A DNA stretch of 64,000 nucleotides from Variovorax beijingensis (GCF_007828835.1 NZ_VIVL01000004.1:310001-374000); one strand, 5' to 3'; positions 27,301 to 35,115 are shown, numbered from the stretch's first letter. A program made the numbers and translations. Notes: generated by a model not told the origin, from the sequence alone.

Positions 27301-29514
27301 TTCCTGCAGCGAGGTCACCCGAAGACTGGCAGGGAAGACCTTGGTGGCGTTCTCGTTGCGCTTCAGGAAACCATGGCGCTCAAGCCACGACAGCGCCGTG
27401 GTGACCTTGGTGGAGGCGTCGGGGGCATCGATTTCGATGCCGGTTCCGACGCTTTGCGCGAGCAGCTCTTTCGCGGAGATGACGATTTCGTCTTTTCCCA
27501 GCTTCTTGGCCTGGAAGCGCAAGGCACGGAGCAGCCCGACAAAATCCCGCTGCGACAGCTGGGAGGTGGAGGACAGGCGGAACTGGGTTTCGACATCCTT
27601 GGGGTCGAACAGCAGCACGCACTTGGCTTCGTCCCCATCGCGCCCGGCTCGTCCGGCCTCCTGAAGGTAGTTCTCCAGGGAGCCGGGAATGTCGGCATGG
27701 ATCGCCAGCCGAACGTTGGGTTTGTCCACGCCCATGCCGAACGCGTTGGTGGCGGCGATCACCTGCAGTTCCCCGTCCAGGAATCGGCGCTGGGTCTCCT
27801 TGCGCAGATCAGCAGTGAGCCCGCCGTGGTAGCAGCCGCATGCGATGCCCTGTTGCGCGACGATCTGTGCGATGGTTTCGGCGCTCTTGCGCGTGGCACA
27901 GAAGACCACGGCGGCATCGTCTCGTCGCAGGCCGTCGCGCAGCAGTTCCACGATGCGCTGCGGCTTCTCGCCGCCCGAGGTCGGCACCACGGCATAGGAC
28001 AGGTTGGTGCGCTCGTGGCCGCCGAGGAATGTCTTCAGGTTGATCTGAAGGCCTTCCTGGAAGTGGTCGCACAGGTCGTCGATGACGTCCGGCTTGGCGG
28101 TGGCGGTGAAACAGGCGATCGGCGCCTGCCCGGGAAACTGCTCCCGGATGAAGCGCGAGACGTACAGATAGTCCGTGCGGAAGTCGTGCCCCCACTTGGA
28201 GAGACAGTGGGCTTCGTCGAAAACCCAGGCCGCGATCTCCCGCATCCGGATGGCTTCAACGAAAGTCTTGCTTCTGAACTGCTCGGGTGAGACCAGCACG
28301 ATGCCGATGTCGCCCAGGCGAATGCGGTCCAGCACATCGCGTCGTTCCAGTGGGGTGAGCATCCCGTTGACGGTTGCCGCGCACTGGATGTCGGCTTTCA
28401 TCAGGTTGTCCACCTGGTCTCGCATGAGCGACTGCAGGGGAGAGATGACGACGGTCAGTCGACCTGAACGGCGGTAGTGGACGAGAGCGGGGAGCTGGTA
28501 GCAAATGGATTTGCCGCCGCCGGTGGGCAGGACGGCCAACAGGCTCTCGCGTGCCAGTCCGGCGCTGACGATCGCACGCTGCAGCGATGAGCCATCGGCG
28601 GTTGTCGGGTGCGCCCGGAAGCTGGGTTTGCCGAACAACGAGGACAGCAGCGCCTCGGGGTTGTGGTTCTGGCGGCAATAGGGACAGTTGGTCTGACCGC
28701 AGTCGATCTCCCGCAGCTCGGCGATCAATTGCCTGACGGCGGGCAGTTCGTGGAAGACCCAGTGGGGAAGGATTGAGTTTCCTCCTGCGACGCGGATCCA
28801 GCCCAGCGCGAACGCGACCGACCAAGGGTCGTGGCCATCGAAGGAAGTCGCAATCTCGGCGACCAGCGCCTGCAAACGGGTGGCACAGCAGCGATCTGCA
28901 AAACGGCTGGCAACGATCGGCCCGACCGCCTCGCCAGCGGGAGCGGTCTCCTCGCGCACCTGCGCCAGCAGCGTCGCCATGCTCTCGTCGTTGCGAAGCA
29001 GGAAGTGCAGCAGGGCCAGCCACCAAGGCTCCTGCTCGTTCGTCTCCAGCAGCGCTTCGACGGCCTCTTCGAACACGTTAAGCGCGATCCGGGCGTCCTT
29101 GGTCGGGTTGTTGCGCTCGTCCGAGAGCAGCTTGTAGCCCTTCACCAGTCGGTGATAGGGATTGCTGGGGAAGGCGAGGGCGGACAGCTCCAGCGTGTCC
29201 AGCACGGGCCAGTACTGGCACTCCAGATGCGGCAGCTGGGCGCGCATCAGAGGTATGTCGTGGCGCCTGATGTTATGGCCCAGAAGAACCTGGCCATTTC
29301 GGGTAAAGCTATTGAGGGATACCGCCACCGCGGCTGCTTTGGCAGGAGAACAGGTGCTGTGATAGCTATCCGTGCTGTCCGAACGAACGGCGCCGACGGC
29401 GAAGATCTGGTTGCTCTTTTCCGGGTGGGCCTCGACGTCGACGGAAACAATTCGACCCTCGGCGGCGATGCGCCGAGCACGTGCATGCAGAGAGTCGAGG
29501 ACAGGCGTTTCCAA
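24328..29514 (-). CDS. Exonuclease-RecQ-UvrD fusion helicase, about 1730 residues
   Basis: A very large three-part enzyme. About residues 20-150 form a DEDD-type 3'-5' exonuclease (RIVSVDVEAHPEK and LLGHNIRRHDIPLM). About 320-650 form a RecQ helicase: Walker A LPTGGGKSICYQLP, AWVFDEAHCLSKWGHDFR, FTATAKPDV, and motif VI QEAGRAGRDGD. About 1110-1600 form a UvrD/Rep helicase: LAGPGSGKTRVIVHRIAYLL, YIFVDEYQDIDEQQ, GDDDQNIYSFKGA, and C-terminal MTAHGAKGLEFDHVIVMD and LLYVAMTRARESL. The start is uncertain: the frame is open further upstream, but exonuclease homology begins just after TTG 29514. It heads a minus-strand operon and is divergent from the OLD nuclease. A role in defence or DNA processing is inferred. 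Confidence 0.85.
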   Translation of the reverse strand: METPVLDSLHARARRIAAEGRIVSVDVEAHPEKSNQIFAVGAVRSDSTDSYHSTCSPAKAAAVAVSLNSFTRNGQVLLGHNIRRHDIPLMRAQLPHLECQYWPVLDTLELSALAFPSNPYHRLVKGYKLLSDERNNPTKDARIALNVFEEAVEALLETNEQEPWWLALLHFLLRNDESMATLLAQVREETAPAGEAVGPIVASRFADRCCATRLQALVAEIATSFDGHDPWSVAFALGWIRVAGGNSILPHWVFHELPAVRQLIAELREIDCGQTNCPYCRQNHNPEALLSSLFGKPSFRAHPTTADGSSLQRAIVSAGLARESLLAVLPTGGGKSICYQLPALVHYRRSGRLTVVISPLQSLMRDQVDNLMKADIQCAATVNGMLTPLERRDVLDRIRLGDIGIVLVSPEQFRSKTFVEAIRMREIAAWVFDEAHCLSKWGHDFRTDYLYVSRFIREQFPGQAPIACFTATAKPDVIDDLCDHFQEGLQINLKTFLGGHERTNLSYAVVPTSGGEKPQRIVELLRDGLRRDDAAVVFCATRKSAETIAQIVAQQGIACGCYHGGLTADLRKETQRRFLDGELQVIAATNAFGMGVDKPNVRLAIHADIPGSLENYLQEAGRAGRDGDEAKCVLLFDPKDVETQFRLSSTSQLSQRDFVGLLRALRFQAKKLGKDEIVISAKELLAQSVGTGIEIDAPDASTKVTTALSWLERHGFLKRNENATKVFPASLRVTSLQEAKDRIDKADFSASVQQKFLAVATALFRSDTPEGLSTDELMLDAGIRPEECFRIVHQLAKLGILVNDLGLTVRLMRGVRGASASRLEYLSAMEKELIELMAENAPDADQDEAQQHLNLRAVCTELRGRLKLDDEKGRLDPTQVRACLRSMADGFGSGNDKRSMIQLQSLGDDTLRVTLRRPWSQIRRICELRRAVAQVTLTRLLAEVPDGVKGACLVECKAQALIDALSDDLVLKTQLREPDVALENALLYLHQTRVLELDKGRSVFRSAMTIQMDEDTSRRFNQASFAPLEEFYKERTLQTHVMHEYAKLGAEDPAKALALVKAYFTLPHKQFIKEFFRGRADLLERKTTDESYQRIVDDLHHPVQQALVTQPRTGNQLVLAGPGSGKTRVIVHRIAYLLRVLRVNPGRIIALAYNRGAAIQLRRRLMTLAGDDAHGVLVMTYHAMALRLTGTSLAGAERTSSSVDFKKMLQDAIDLLEGKSSALIDADEVRDRLLQGYEYIFVDEYQDIDEQQYALVSALAGRRRSDADTKLSIMAVGDDDQNIYSFKGANIEFIRRFQTDYEGELTYLVENFRSTQNIISAANHVIQRGVDRMKVDHPIRIDARRKDDPPGGRWAAIDQENRGAVRLITSPADPNLQVQLVHAEIQRIRRLDPTVKLSEIAVLCRTHAPLEKMRAICDVEGLPCETTGPEAAKGQIALMRMREGWALAQALRRRQLRMVRLGALRRSLRYLQRAQPRNPALLDLLDIVDDVAATLQADTVPAAEALDLFYEAAGEMRRDGRESAIKLMTAHGAKGLEFDHVIVMDCADWRWDEEDERRLLYVAMTRARESLSLMRAEGGRNPYLVDLGTVSGVHDLLPRARPQHRANLERRYVMLGPASMDIGFAGRKAPANLIHRAIAALKTGDAVEVRDRFILSTSGQIVGRLAASVDDAALQRGTAYVVAMMVRTRSQTPEDYWSSLQVDHWETPLAEVVLGAGGDPRVRSHDCP

Positions 29515-29690
29515 TGAAGGCCAGCGATCAGCAGCAAGTGAGAGTAAGACGTTGTAACATAAAGTGTTGCCTCGCCGTTGGCAGGTTGTATTGCCACCCC
29601 ATAGTGATGGCTCGGTTTTATTCCCGCTAAGTGGCTCTTCCAAAACGCTGGTTACACAGCGGCGAGACCTGTCACGACTTGGAGAACTCG

Positions 29691-31502
29691 ATGCGTTTGG
29701 CTGGACTGCATATAAAGAACTACAAATGCATCGGCGATACCGAGAGGCGTCTTCGTATCGATGGGATCGTCGTCTTGATCGGCCAGAACAATGCTGGCAA
29801 GTCCACCATCTTGGACGCCTACGAGGCCTTTGCTTCGGCGGGCGCAGCACGCGACCATGACGAGTTTCATCGCGAAGACTTGTCTCGACCGATCGAGATC
29901 ACCGGCGTGTTCAATGAGGTGAATGCCGCAGATGAGGATGCCGTTGGAAAGAAGTGGACCTATGACGATGCTGAATACGGCCAGTGCTTGAAGGTGCGCT
30001 GGGTCTGGAGCAAGCCGGGTGAAAAGGGCTTGAAGCAGTCTTTCAATCCCACCGCTGATGCCTTTGAAGACGGTGGTATGGGGGGCTGGGATTCACAAAT
30101 ACAAAGCCGGATACCGCAGCCACTGCGCATCCGTCCAACAGAGTCAGTGGAGACGACGCAGACAAAAATTGCTGCGATGCTCAAAGACCACGTCAAGACT
30201 CGTCTGAAGGCCGATTCTTCCGCGACGAAGAACGCGTTTGCTCAGATCGAGGCTTTGGCGAAATCGATCTTTGATGATTCCAAGGCGGCCTTTGACGACG
30301 TGGCTGCGCGAATCAATGCCAGCGTGTCCAACATTTTTCCCGGTACGGCTGTCGAGCTCATCCCCAGGTCCAAGGATGCGTTGAACGAGAACATCATTGG
30401 CGCGGATTCCTATCTGAAAGTCACCACGGCCGGCGGTGACTCCACTCCATTGCTTTTGCAGGGCACCGGCTTGCAGCGGGCCTTGCTCTGGTCGGCCTTG
30501 GCGGTGATGGCCGACAAGGGCGATGCCAAGAAGAAGTCGGCGGCGGTGGCAGCGCCCAGAATCCTGTTGATTGATGAGCCTGAAGCATTCCTGCATCCAC
30601 CGACGATTCGCAGTGCGCGTGACGCGCTCTATGACTTCGCCACTGGTAATCCAGACTGGCAGGTCATTGCGACCACCCACTCGCCGGTCTTCATCGATCT
30701 GTCCAAGAATCACACAACGATCATTCGGGTCGATGCAGACCCAGCCAGCGAACACTACATCTCGACTGATTCGATTTCCTTTGACGAAGATGAACGTACG
30801 CGGTTAAAGATGGTCCGTGCCTGCCACCCCGTGGTAAACGAGTTTTTCTTCTACAACAACATTGTGTTGGTGGAAGGCCCGACCGAGCATCTGGTGGTCA
30901 AACACGTGGCGGGCTTGATCGGCACGGATGTTCATGTGATTGACTGCATGGGCAAAGCTAACGTTCCCCTGTTCGCGCGTATCTTGAACCACTTCAAGGT
31001 ACCCTATGTAGCGATCCATGACGCCGATACGCCGTTCATCAGGCGCAAGAAAAAGCTGGTCAAGAGCGGCACATGGACAGTCAACGAGCAAATCCGGAAC
31101 TCGGTTGCGCAGTCCAACGGAAGTCATGTATTCACGCAGTTTCCGCATTTTGAGGGCGAATTCTTCGGTGAGGAACTGACGAGCGGAAAGGTTGACCGGG
31201 TGCTCGAGGCGCTCGACAGCAAGGAGTCGGGTGAGTACCAGCGCATCGTTGACACGTACAGCAGAGTTCTGAGGCGTGACGGTGGTGTGATGACAACCAC
31301 CCACGGGGCGTTTGAAACGAAGCGCGATGCCCACATACAGTCGAATGGCCTGGAGGATGACCCATTGTGGAGCGGGCGAGAGGGTGTTGCAGCTGCAATT
31401 GTGGTGGCCCAGCAGCCCGCAGCGATAGAGCTGGCGGCGGTGAAGTCTGCGTTACCGCTTGCAGACGGCGGACGTGCCGGCGGCGATCCTCCGCTCCAAT
31501 AG
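29691..31502 (+). CDS. OLD-family ATP-dependent endonuclease (AAA ATPase-TOPRIM)
   Basis: A 603-residue protein. The N-terminal ABC-like ATPase has Walker A GQNNAGKST (31-39), a typical LAGLHIKNYKCIGD start, and Walker B ILLIDEPEAFLHPPTIRSAR near residue 290 with IATTHSPVFID after it. The C-terminal TOPRIM nuclease has the Glu motif IVLVEGPTEHLVVKHVAGL (about 392) and the acidic motif AIHDADTPF (about 441). The ATG at 29691 has GGAG at the right distance. The architecture is that of OLD nucleases and of GajA from Gabija. It is divergent from the exonuclease-RecQ-UvrD gene with about 175 bases between, so it may be a functional partner. Confidence 0.92.
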   Translation: MRLAGLHIKNYKCIGDTERRLRIDGIVVLIGQNNAGKSTILDAYEAFASAGAARDHDEFHREDLSRPIEITGVFNEVNAADEDAVGKKWTYDDAEYGQCLKVRWVWSKPGEKGLKQSFNPTADAFEDGGMGGWDSQIQSRIPQPLRIRPTESVETTQTKIAAMLKDHVKTRLKADSSATKNAFAQIEALAKSIFDDSKAAFDDVAARINASVSNIFPGTAVELIPRSKDALNENIIGADSYLKVTTAGGDSTPLLLQGTGLQRALLWSALAVMADKGDAKKKSAAVAAPRILLIDEPEAFLHPPTIRSARDALYDFATGNPDWQVIATTHSPVFIDLSKNHTTIIRVDADPASEHYISTDSISFDEDERTRLKMVRACHPVVNEFFFYNNIVLVEGPTEHLVVKHVAGLIGTDVHVIDCMGKANVPLFARILNHFKVPYVAIHDADTPFIRRKKKLVKSGTWTVNEQIRNSVAQSNGSHVFTQFPHFEGEFFGEELTSGKVDRVLEALDSKESGEYQRIVDTYSRVLRRDGGVMTTTHGAFETKRDAHIQSNGLEDDPLWSGREGVAAAIVVAQQPAAIELAAVKSALPLADGGRAGGDPPLQ

Positions 31503-31888
31503 GTACTACGAACGAACCGACCATAAGTCGGTAAGGGTTGAACGCGTTTAATTTCGTCTGGCGACCAGCCGGTGCCGCCCGCGTCTTACGCCGGTGCTTG
31601 CGTTGCCGGGCTCAGCAAGCGCAGCGCCCTACGCGGCTGATAAGTGCGTGATTCCCAGTGTTCGGCATGCCGAACGTTGAGGAGAGATGCGCGGCCGCTG
31701 CCAGCGACCTGGGATTCTCAACTTGTTGGCTGCAAATTCCCCGATGCAGACAGCAGTGACGGTCATGCTGAAGGGGAGTGGCGCCCGATCACCATGCCGA
31801 TGCAAAAACGGGAAATCGGTTCAGATACTGATCGTGCACCGGACGGGAAGTCCTTGTTTAGCCAGGCACAGCGAATAAGCCCGCCCGA
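31503..31888. other. Non-coding stretch with palindrome copy 1
   Basis: About 390 bases after the OLD nuclease gene. It contains a 6-bp hairpin ACCGAC/GTCGGT near 31517-31533 and the first copy of the 16-bp palindrome. I see no credible gene; the open frames here look like chance. Confidence 0.5.
31660..31675. repeat. 16-bp palindrome, copy 1
   Basis: GTTCGGCATGCCGAAC, a perfect palindrome, in the non-coding stretch after the OLD nuclease gene. The symmetry does not extend into the flanks in this copy. The same word recurs at 32994, 33265 and 33857. Confidence 0.85.
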
Positions 31889-32101
31889 CTAGATGCCAGC
31901 AAACAATTCGCTCAACGGCATTCCTAGTGCAGTTGCGAAGGTCTGTAGTGCATCAAGCGACGGGTTTGCTCCGCCCGTCTCCACCCTGCTCATGTAGGTG
32001 CGCGCGAAACCGCATCGATCGGCGAAGGCCTCTTGGGTCATGCCGGTAGCGATCCGCAGCAGGCGGATGCGTTCTCCAAATCGACGACGCACAGACTTCA
32101 T
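31889..32101 (-). CDS. Small XRE-family DNA-binding protein
   Basis: A 70-residue one-domain helix-turn-helix protein: MKSVRRRFGERIRLLRIATG, then MTQEAFADRCGFARTYMSRV and ETGGANPSLDALQTFATALG. It is just the XRE domain with no effector part, like short immunity or copy-control repressors of mobile elements. It is divergent from the XRE-cupin regulator; the inverted repeat TAGTG/CACTA at 32133 lies in the shared upstream region and may be its operator. Confidence 0.88.
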   Translation of the reverse strand: MKSVRRRFGERIRLLRIATGMTQEAFADRCGFARTYMSRVETGGANPSLDALQTFATALGMPLSELFAGI

Positions 32102-32132
32102 GTGCGACGCATGGTCGTGTCATGTGATCTAA

Positions 32133-32146
32133 TAGTGAACACACTA
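32133..32146. promoter_or_regulatory. Inverted repeat between divergent regulators
   Basis: TAGTG and CACTA separated by four bases, in the 107-base region between the two XRE regulator genes. The position suits an operator for one or both; binding is inferred. Confidence 0.35.
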
Positions 32147-32208
32147 ATCGTGACATCGAAGACGAGGCATCAGCAGATGAATGCATCGCCACCGGCAGCG
32201 AAGTTCAA

Positions 32209-32880
32209 ATGACGCGTCACCAAATTCCCTCACCTCTGCCAACGGTTCGACCCCTGCGGCTACCAGTCTCGATCACACGCGTCCGGGCGCGGCGACCAGC
32301 ACCTATAGTGCGTAGCCTGTCCGCGGCTCGCATCGGCGCGCAGGTGAGGGCGCTTCGCATGGCGGCCGAGATGTCTGGCGGCGAATTGGCCAAGACCTCG
32401 GGGATTTCTGCCTCGATGCTGTCTCGCATCGAGCGCGGTCTGGTCTCGCCTTCGGTGGAAACGCTGGAGCGCCTCGCGCAGGGTCTTGGCGTGCCGACGT
32501 CGCGGTTCTTCGGGGACCAGGCGCGGCGCACTGACTTTTGCCATGTGCGCGCAGGACAGGGTGTCTTGGTCGATCGCATCGGCGCGGTGGCGGACTACCG
32601 CTACGAGCTGCTGGGTCACCTCCTGTCGGGCAACCTGTTCGTCGAGCCCTATCTGGTCACGCTGCTGCCCGGCGCCGATCCTTACGTGACCTTCCAGCAC
32701 CCGGGTCTCAAGTTCCTGTACTTCCTGTCTGGGGAGGTCAGCTACCGTTACGGCGGCAGGACTGCGGAGGTGAGGGCAGGGGACTCGCTGCTGTTCGATG
32801 CGACCGCACTGCATGGGATCGAGGCCATTCAGACCCAGCCGGTCTCTTACCTGTCAGTGGTGTTCACGCTGCGAGAGTAG
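32209..32880 (+). CDS. XRE-family regulator with C-terminal cupin sensor
   Basis: A 223-residue regulator. A basic N-terminal extension of about 40 residues precedes the HTH (GAQVRALRMAAEMSGGELAK, then TSGISASMLSRIERGLVSPS). The C-terminal cupin (about 140-220) includes FQHPGLKFLYFLSGEVSYRY and EVRAGDSLLFDATALHGIEA. Such HTH-cupin proteins usually repress a neighbouring metabolic or transfer operon and respond to a small ligand. It sits in front of the mobilisation module, so it may control that. The true start could be an internal codon, since the extension is low-complexity. Confidence 0.88.
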   Translation: MTRHQIPSPLPTVRPLRLPVSITRVRARRPAPIVRSLSAARIGAQVRALRMAAEMSGGELAKTSGISASMLSRIERGLVSPSVETLERLAQGLGVPTSRFFGDQARRTDFCHVRAGQGVLVDRIGAVADYRYELLGHLLSGNLFVEPYLVTLLPGADPYVTFQHPGLKFLYFLSGEVSYRYGGRTAEVRAGDSLLFDATALHGIEAIQTQPVSYLSVVFTLRE

Positions 32881-32984
32881 GCTGTTCTTGGCGGCACCGC
32901 CGCGCAGCGGGCGACGCGGATGCCCATTCGATGGTTCCCCCCCGAATTCGCTACGTGTCGAATTCACTTCTCTGCCCCTCGCTT

Positions 32985-33018
32985 TTTCTCGATGTTCGGC
33001 ATGCCGAACACCGAGAAA
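32985..33018. repeat. Palindrome copy 2 with extended arms (34 bp, one mismatched pair)
   Basis: The core GTTCGGCATGCCGAAC (32994-33009) is embedded in symmetrical flanks TTTCTCG and CGAGAAA, giving two 17-base arms with one mismatched pair. Copies 2, 3 and 4 share AT before and A after the core, but the outer arms differ between copies while remaining self-complementary in copies 2 and 3. Confidence 0.85.
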
Positions 33019-33170
33019 GTCTCGAACGCTCGCAACAGCGGAGGTTTTCTGCTTGATGGAGCCATGAGGAAATTTTCGCGGCGGCCGGGCGGGCTCGCTC
33101 TGCGAGCGGAATGAATTTTTCGGTCTCGGCAGCCTGGACGCGGCGGTCGCAGGACGACGTCGAAACTTCA

Positions 33171-33197
33171 AGGGCAAAGTCCTTATGCGGCTATGAG
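33171..33197 (+). repeat. Imperfect 27-base direct repeat, unit A
   Basis: It starts AGGGCAAAGTCCTTATGCGG and ends CTATGAG. It matches the unit at 33364-33390 with two substitutions. It lies 193 bases upstream of unit B in the region before the mobilisation genes. Confidence 0.7.
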
Positions 33198-33254
33198 GCA
33201 GGCTGAGTTGGATGTTTGCTCGCGAATTCGCTGCCGCTGGACCGTGCTAGTTCG

Positions 33255-33290
33255 CTCCATCGATGTTCGGCATGCCGAACATCGATGGAG
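33255..33290. repeat. Palindrome copy 3, perfect 36 bp
   Basis: CTCCATCGATGTTCGGCA is followed immediately by its exact reverse complement, so the whole 36 bases are perfectly symmetrical. It is the largest of the four copies and lies 148 bases before the MobC-like gene. Confidence 0.9.
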
Positions 33291-33363
33291 GGCTCCGAAC
33301 TGCCGATCGACCGCAACGCTCCGGGAGCGGCGAAACCGCGAGGGGTTCGACGCTGGAATTCCG

Positions 33364-33390
33364 AGGGCAAAGTCCTTGTGCGGCCATGAG
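33364..33390 (+). repeat. Imperfect 27-base direct repeat, unit B
   Basis: It starts AGGGCAAAGTCCTTGTGCGG and ends CCATGAG. It differs from unit A (33171-33197) at two positions and ends 47 bases before the MobC-like start. Confidence 0.7.
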
Positions 33391-33437
33391 GGCAGGATAG
33401 ACTGCCGTCAGACATTGTTAACAGCCATGGCGTTGCA

Positions 33438-34016
33438 ATGACCAAGTCCTCTCGACCCAGCCGCGTGATCGGCACCCGGGTGCCGCCCGAGACGAGGGCG
33501 CGCTTCGCCGCGCTGGCCGCGCGTCATCACCTCAGTGCGTCGAGCCTGCTTGCGAAGATGGTCGACGAAGTGCTCAAGACCCACGGCGACATCTCGCTGG
33601 GCTCGGGTGGTCAGCGCTCCCTACGCGAAACGGAAGGCGACATTGGCGTGGCGGACCGCATCACGCTGCGGCTTCGCAATGGCGATCGCGCGCTGGCGGC
33701 AGAGCGAGCCCGTGTCCGAGGGATGAAGACAGCGAGCTACCTCGCCCTGCTGATCCACAACCATGTCCGTGACGCGGCCGTGCTGCCGCCGAACGAACTG
33801 GACCAGATCAAAGCGACCGGCGCCCGACTGGCCGCGCTGGGGCGGCAGCTCCGAATGTTCGGCATGCCGAACACTCTGTCTCAGCCTGCATCGGACCTGG
33901 GTGAAACGATCGCGCGGGTCCGGCGGGAAGTCGAGGCGGCACGCGAAGCCGCGGCCGCCCTCGTGCGCCGCAACCTGATCAGCTGGGAGACCGGCGGCGG
34001 GAGGACCAATGCCTGA
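33438..34016 (+). CDS. MobC-like mobilisation protein (ribbon-helix-helix relaxosome accessory)
   Basis: A 192-residue protein with an N-terminal RVIGTRVPPETRARFAALAA segment typical of MobC/ribbon-helix-helix proteins, then a second similar part (DRITLRLRNGDRALAAERAR and GMKTASYLALLIHNHV), and a helical C-terminus. Such proteins bind oriT and help the relaxase nick DNA. The stop overlaps the relaxase start by eight bases. One copy of the 16-bp palindrome lies inside the gene (33857-33872), encoding MFGMPNT. Confidence 0.8.
   Translation: MTKSSRPSRVIGTRVPPETRARFAALAARHHLSASSLLAKMVDEVLKTHGDISLGSGGQRSLRETEGDIGVADRITLRLRNGDRALAAERARVRGMKTASYLALLIHNHVRDAAVLPPNELDQIKATGARLAALGRQLRMFGMPNTLSQPASDLGETIARVRREVEAAREAAAALVRRNLISWETGGGRTNA
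33857..33872. repeat. 16-bp palindrome, copy 4, inside the MobC-like gene
   Basis: GTTCGGCATGCCGAAC within codons for MFGMPNT. It is the only copy in coding sequence, which shows that the word is tolerated or selected at the DNA level inside a gene. Confidence 0.85.
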
Positions 34017-35115
34017 ACAGAGGGCGCGCGCGGGCCGAAGCGGCCGCGGCGCGGCCGATGCGCCGCGCGACCTGACCCTGGACATCGTGAGCTACGGTCG
34101 GCGAGGACCAGGCGGCACGCTGCGCCTCGGCGCCGACCAGATCGCGCAGATCCAGCGCACGGTGGGGCGCACGCCCGAGGTGATGGTGAAGGTCTCCGGC
34201 GGCGCACGGGACATCGGCGGCGTCGAGGCCCATCTGCGCTACATCGGCCGGCACGGCAAGCTGCCGATCGAAACCGACGAGGGCCTGGCGCCGCAGGGGC
34301 GAGGAGCGGCCAGGGAGATCACGGCCGACTGGCAGCTGGCGCTTTGCAGAAGCCAGTACAAGCCGAGGCCCGCGCTGGGGCAGAAAGACACGCGTGCGAA
34401 GCTGGTGCACAACATCGTCCTGTCCATGCCCGCCGGCACGCCGCCGGACAGGGTACGGGCGGCCGCCCGCGTCTTTGCACGCGAGAACTTCGCGCTGCAA
34501 CATCGCTACGCCATGGTGCTGCACACCGACCAGCCGCACCCGCATGTGCACCTGGTGGTCAAGTGCGAGCACGAGTTCGAGCCCGGCAAGCGCCTCTACA
34601 TCCGCAAGGAGACATTGCGCCAGTGGCGCGAGCAGTTCGCCGCGCTGATGCGGGAGCAGGGCGTGGCGGCCAATGCCACACCGCGGCAGGTGCGCGGGCA
34701 GACCCGCAAGCCGTACAGGGATGCAATCCATCACCGGCTGCGCGCGCTTCGGGCATTCGGCCAACTGCCCCCGAGCGACCGGACCGGGCATCCACCGCCG
34801 AAGACCTCGACCTTCATGCGCGCCAAGCTGGAGAGCCTGCTCCAGGCTCTGAGGTCGGGGCGAGGCGCCGTGGATGGCGGACAAGAGAAGATGCGAAACA
34901 CCCGGCGGGAGGCGGTCGTGGACTGGCGCGCAACGGCGGATGCACTTCGAAGACAGGGGGAAGGTGATCTGGCCGCACAGGTGGATCGTTTCGTCGCGCG
35001 CATGCCAGGTGTACAGACCGATGCGCAGAGGATCGCCGGTCGCTGGCGAGGGACCGAGAAGCGCCGTGCGCCGGAGCACGCGCCCACCGGGCCGCCTCCG
35101 CCGCGTGTCCGGTGA
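34009..35115 (+). CDS. Relaxase / mobilisation nuclease
   Basis: A 368-residue relaxase. The metal-binding HxH motif is in LHTDQPHPHVHLVVKCEHEF, preceded by a family-like ALQHRYAMVL strand; an upstream GGARDIGGVEAHLRYIGRHG segment is typical of this VirD2-like/MobA group. The catalytic Tyr is probably in the N-terminal third (candidates in DIVSYGRRG and LRYIGR) but I cannot choose. It overlaps the MobC-like gene. No coupling protein is nearby, so transfer would need a helper. The C-terminal part is rich in Arg and Pro and of unknown role. Confidence 0.85.
   Translation: MPEQRARAGRSGRGAADAPRDLTLDIVSYGRRGPGGTLRLGADQIAQIQRTVGRTPEVMVKVSGGARDIGGVEAHLRYIGRHGKLPIETDEGLAPQGRGAAREITADWQLALCRSQYKPRPALGQKDTRAKLVHNIVLSMPAGTPPDRVRAAARVFARENFALQHRYAMVLHTDQPHPHVHLVVKCEHEFEPGKRLYIRKETLRQWREQFAALMREQGVAANATPRQVRGQTRKPYRDAIHHRLRALRAFGQLPPSDRTGHPPPKTSTFMRAKLESLLQALRSGRGAVDGGQEKMRNTRREAVVDWRATADALRRQGEGDLAAQVDRFVARMPGVQTDAQRIAGRWRGTEKRRAPEHAPTGPPPPRVR

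Larger units (their letters stand above)
32881..33437. other. Non-coding region upstream of the mobilisation genes; candidate oriT region
   Basis: 557 bases without a supportable gene but dense in symmetrical structure: two long palindromes (32985-33018 and 33255-33290), a hairpin GCTCGC/GCGAGC at 33093-33107, and a 27-base imperfect direct repeat (33171 and 33364). It lies directly before the MobC-like and relaxase genes, the usual place for an origin of transfer. No nick site was identified. Confidence 0.45.

Noticed and set aside
25969-28290. Plus-strand open frame of over 700 codons opposite the helicase gene
   Set aside because: No domains and biased composition; the minus-strand frame has unmistakable RecQ and UvrD motifs.
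24328-31502. Calling the helicase and OLD nuclease a canonical Gabija system
   Set aside because: Gabija genes are co-directional and GajB is a UvrD-like helicase of about 500 residues; here the genes are divergent and the helicase is a three-part protein of about 1730 residues.
31517-31533. Terminator after the OLD nuclease gene
   Set aside because: The ACCGAC/GTCGGT hairpin has no T-run, so a terminator is not supported.
31660-33872. CRISPR array for the four palindromic repeats
   Set aside because: Only four units, irregularly spaced by 0.2-1.3 kb, one inside a gene, and no spacers of even length or cas genes.
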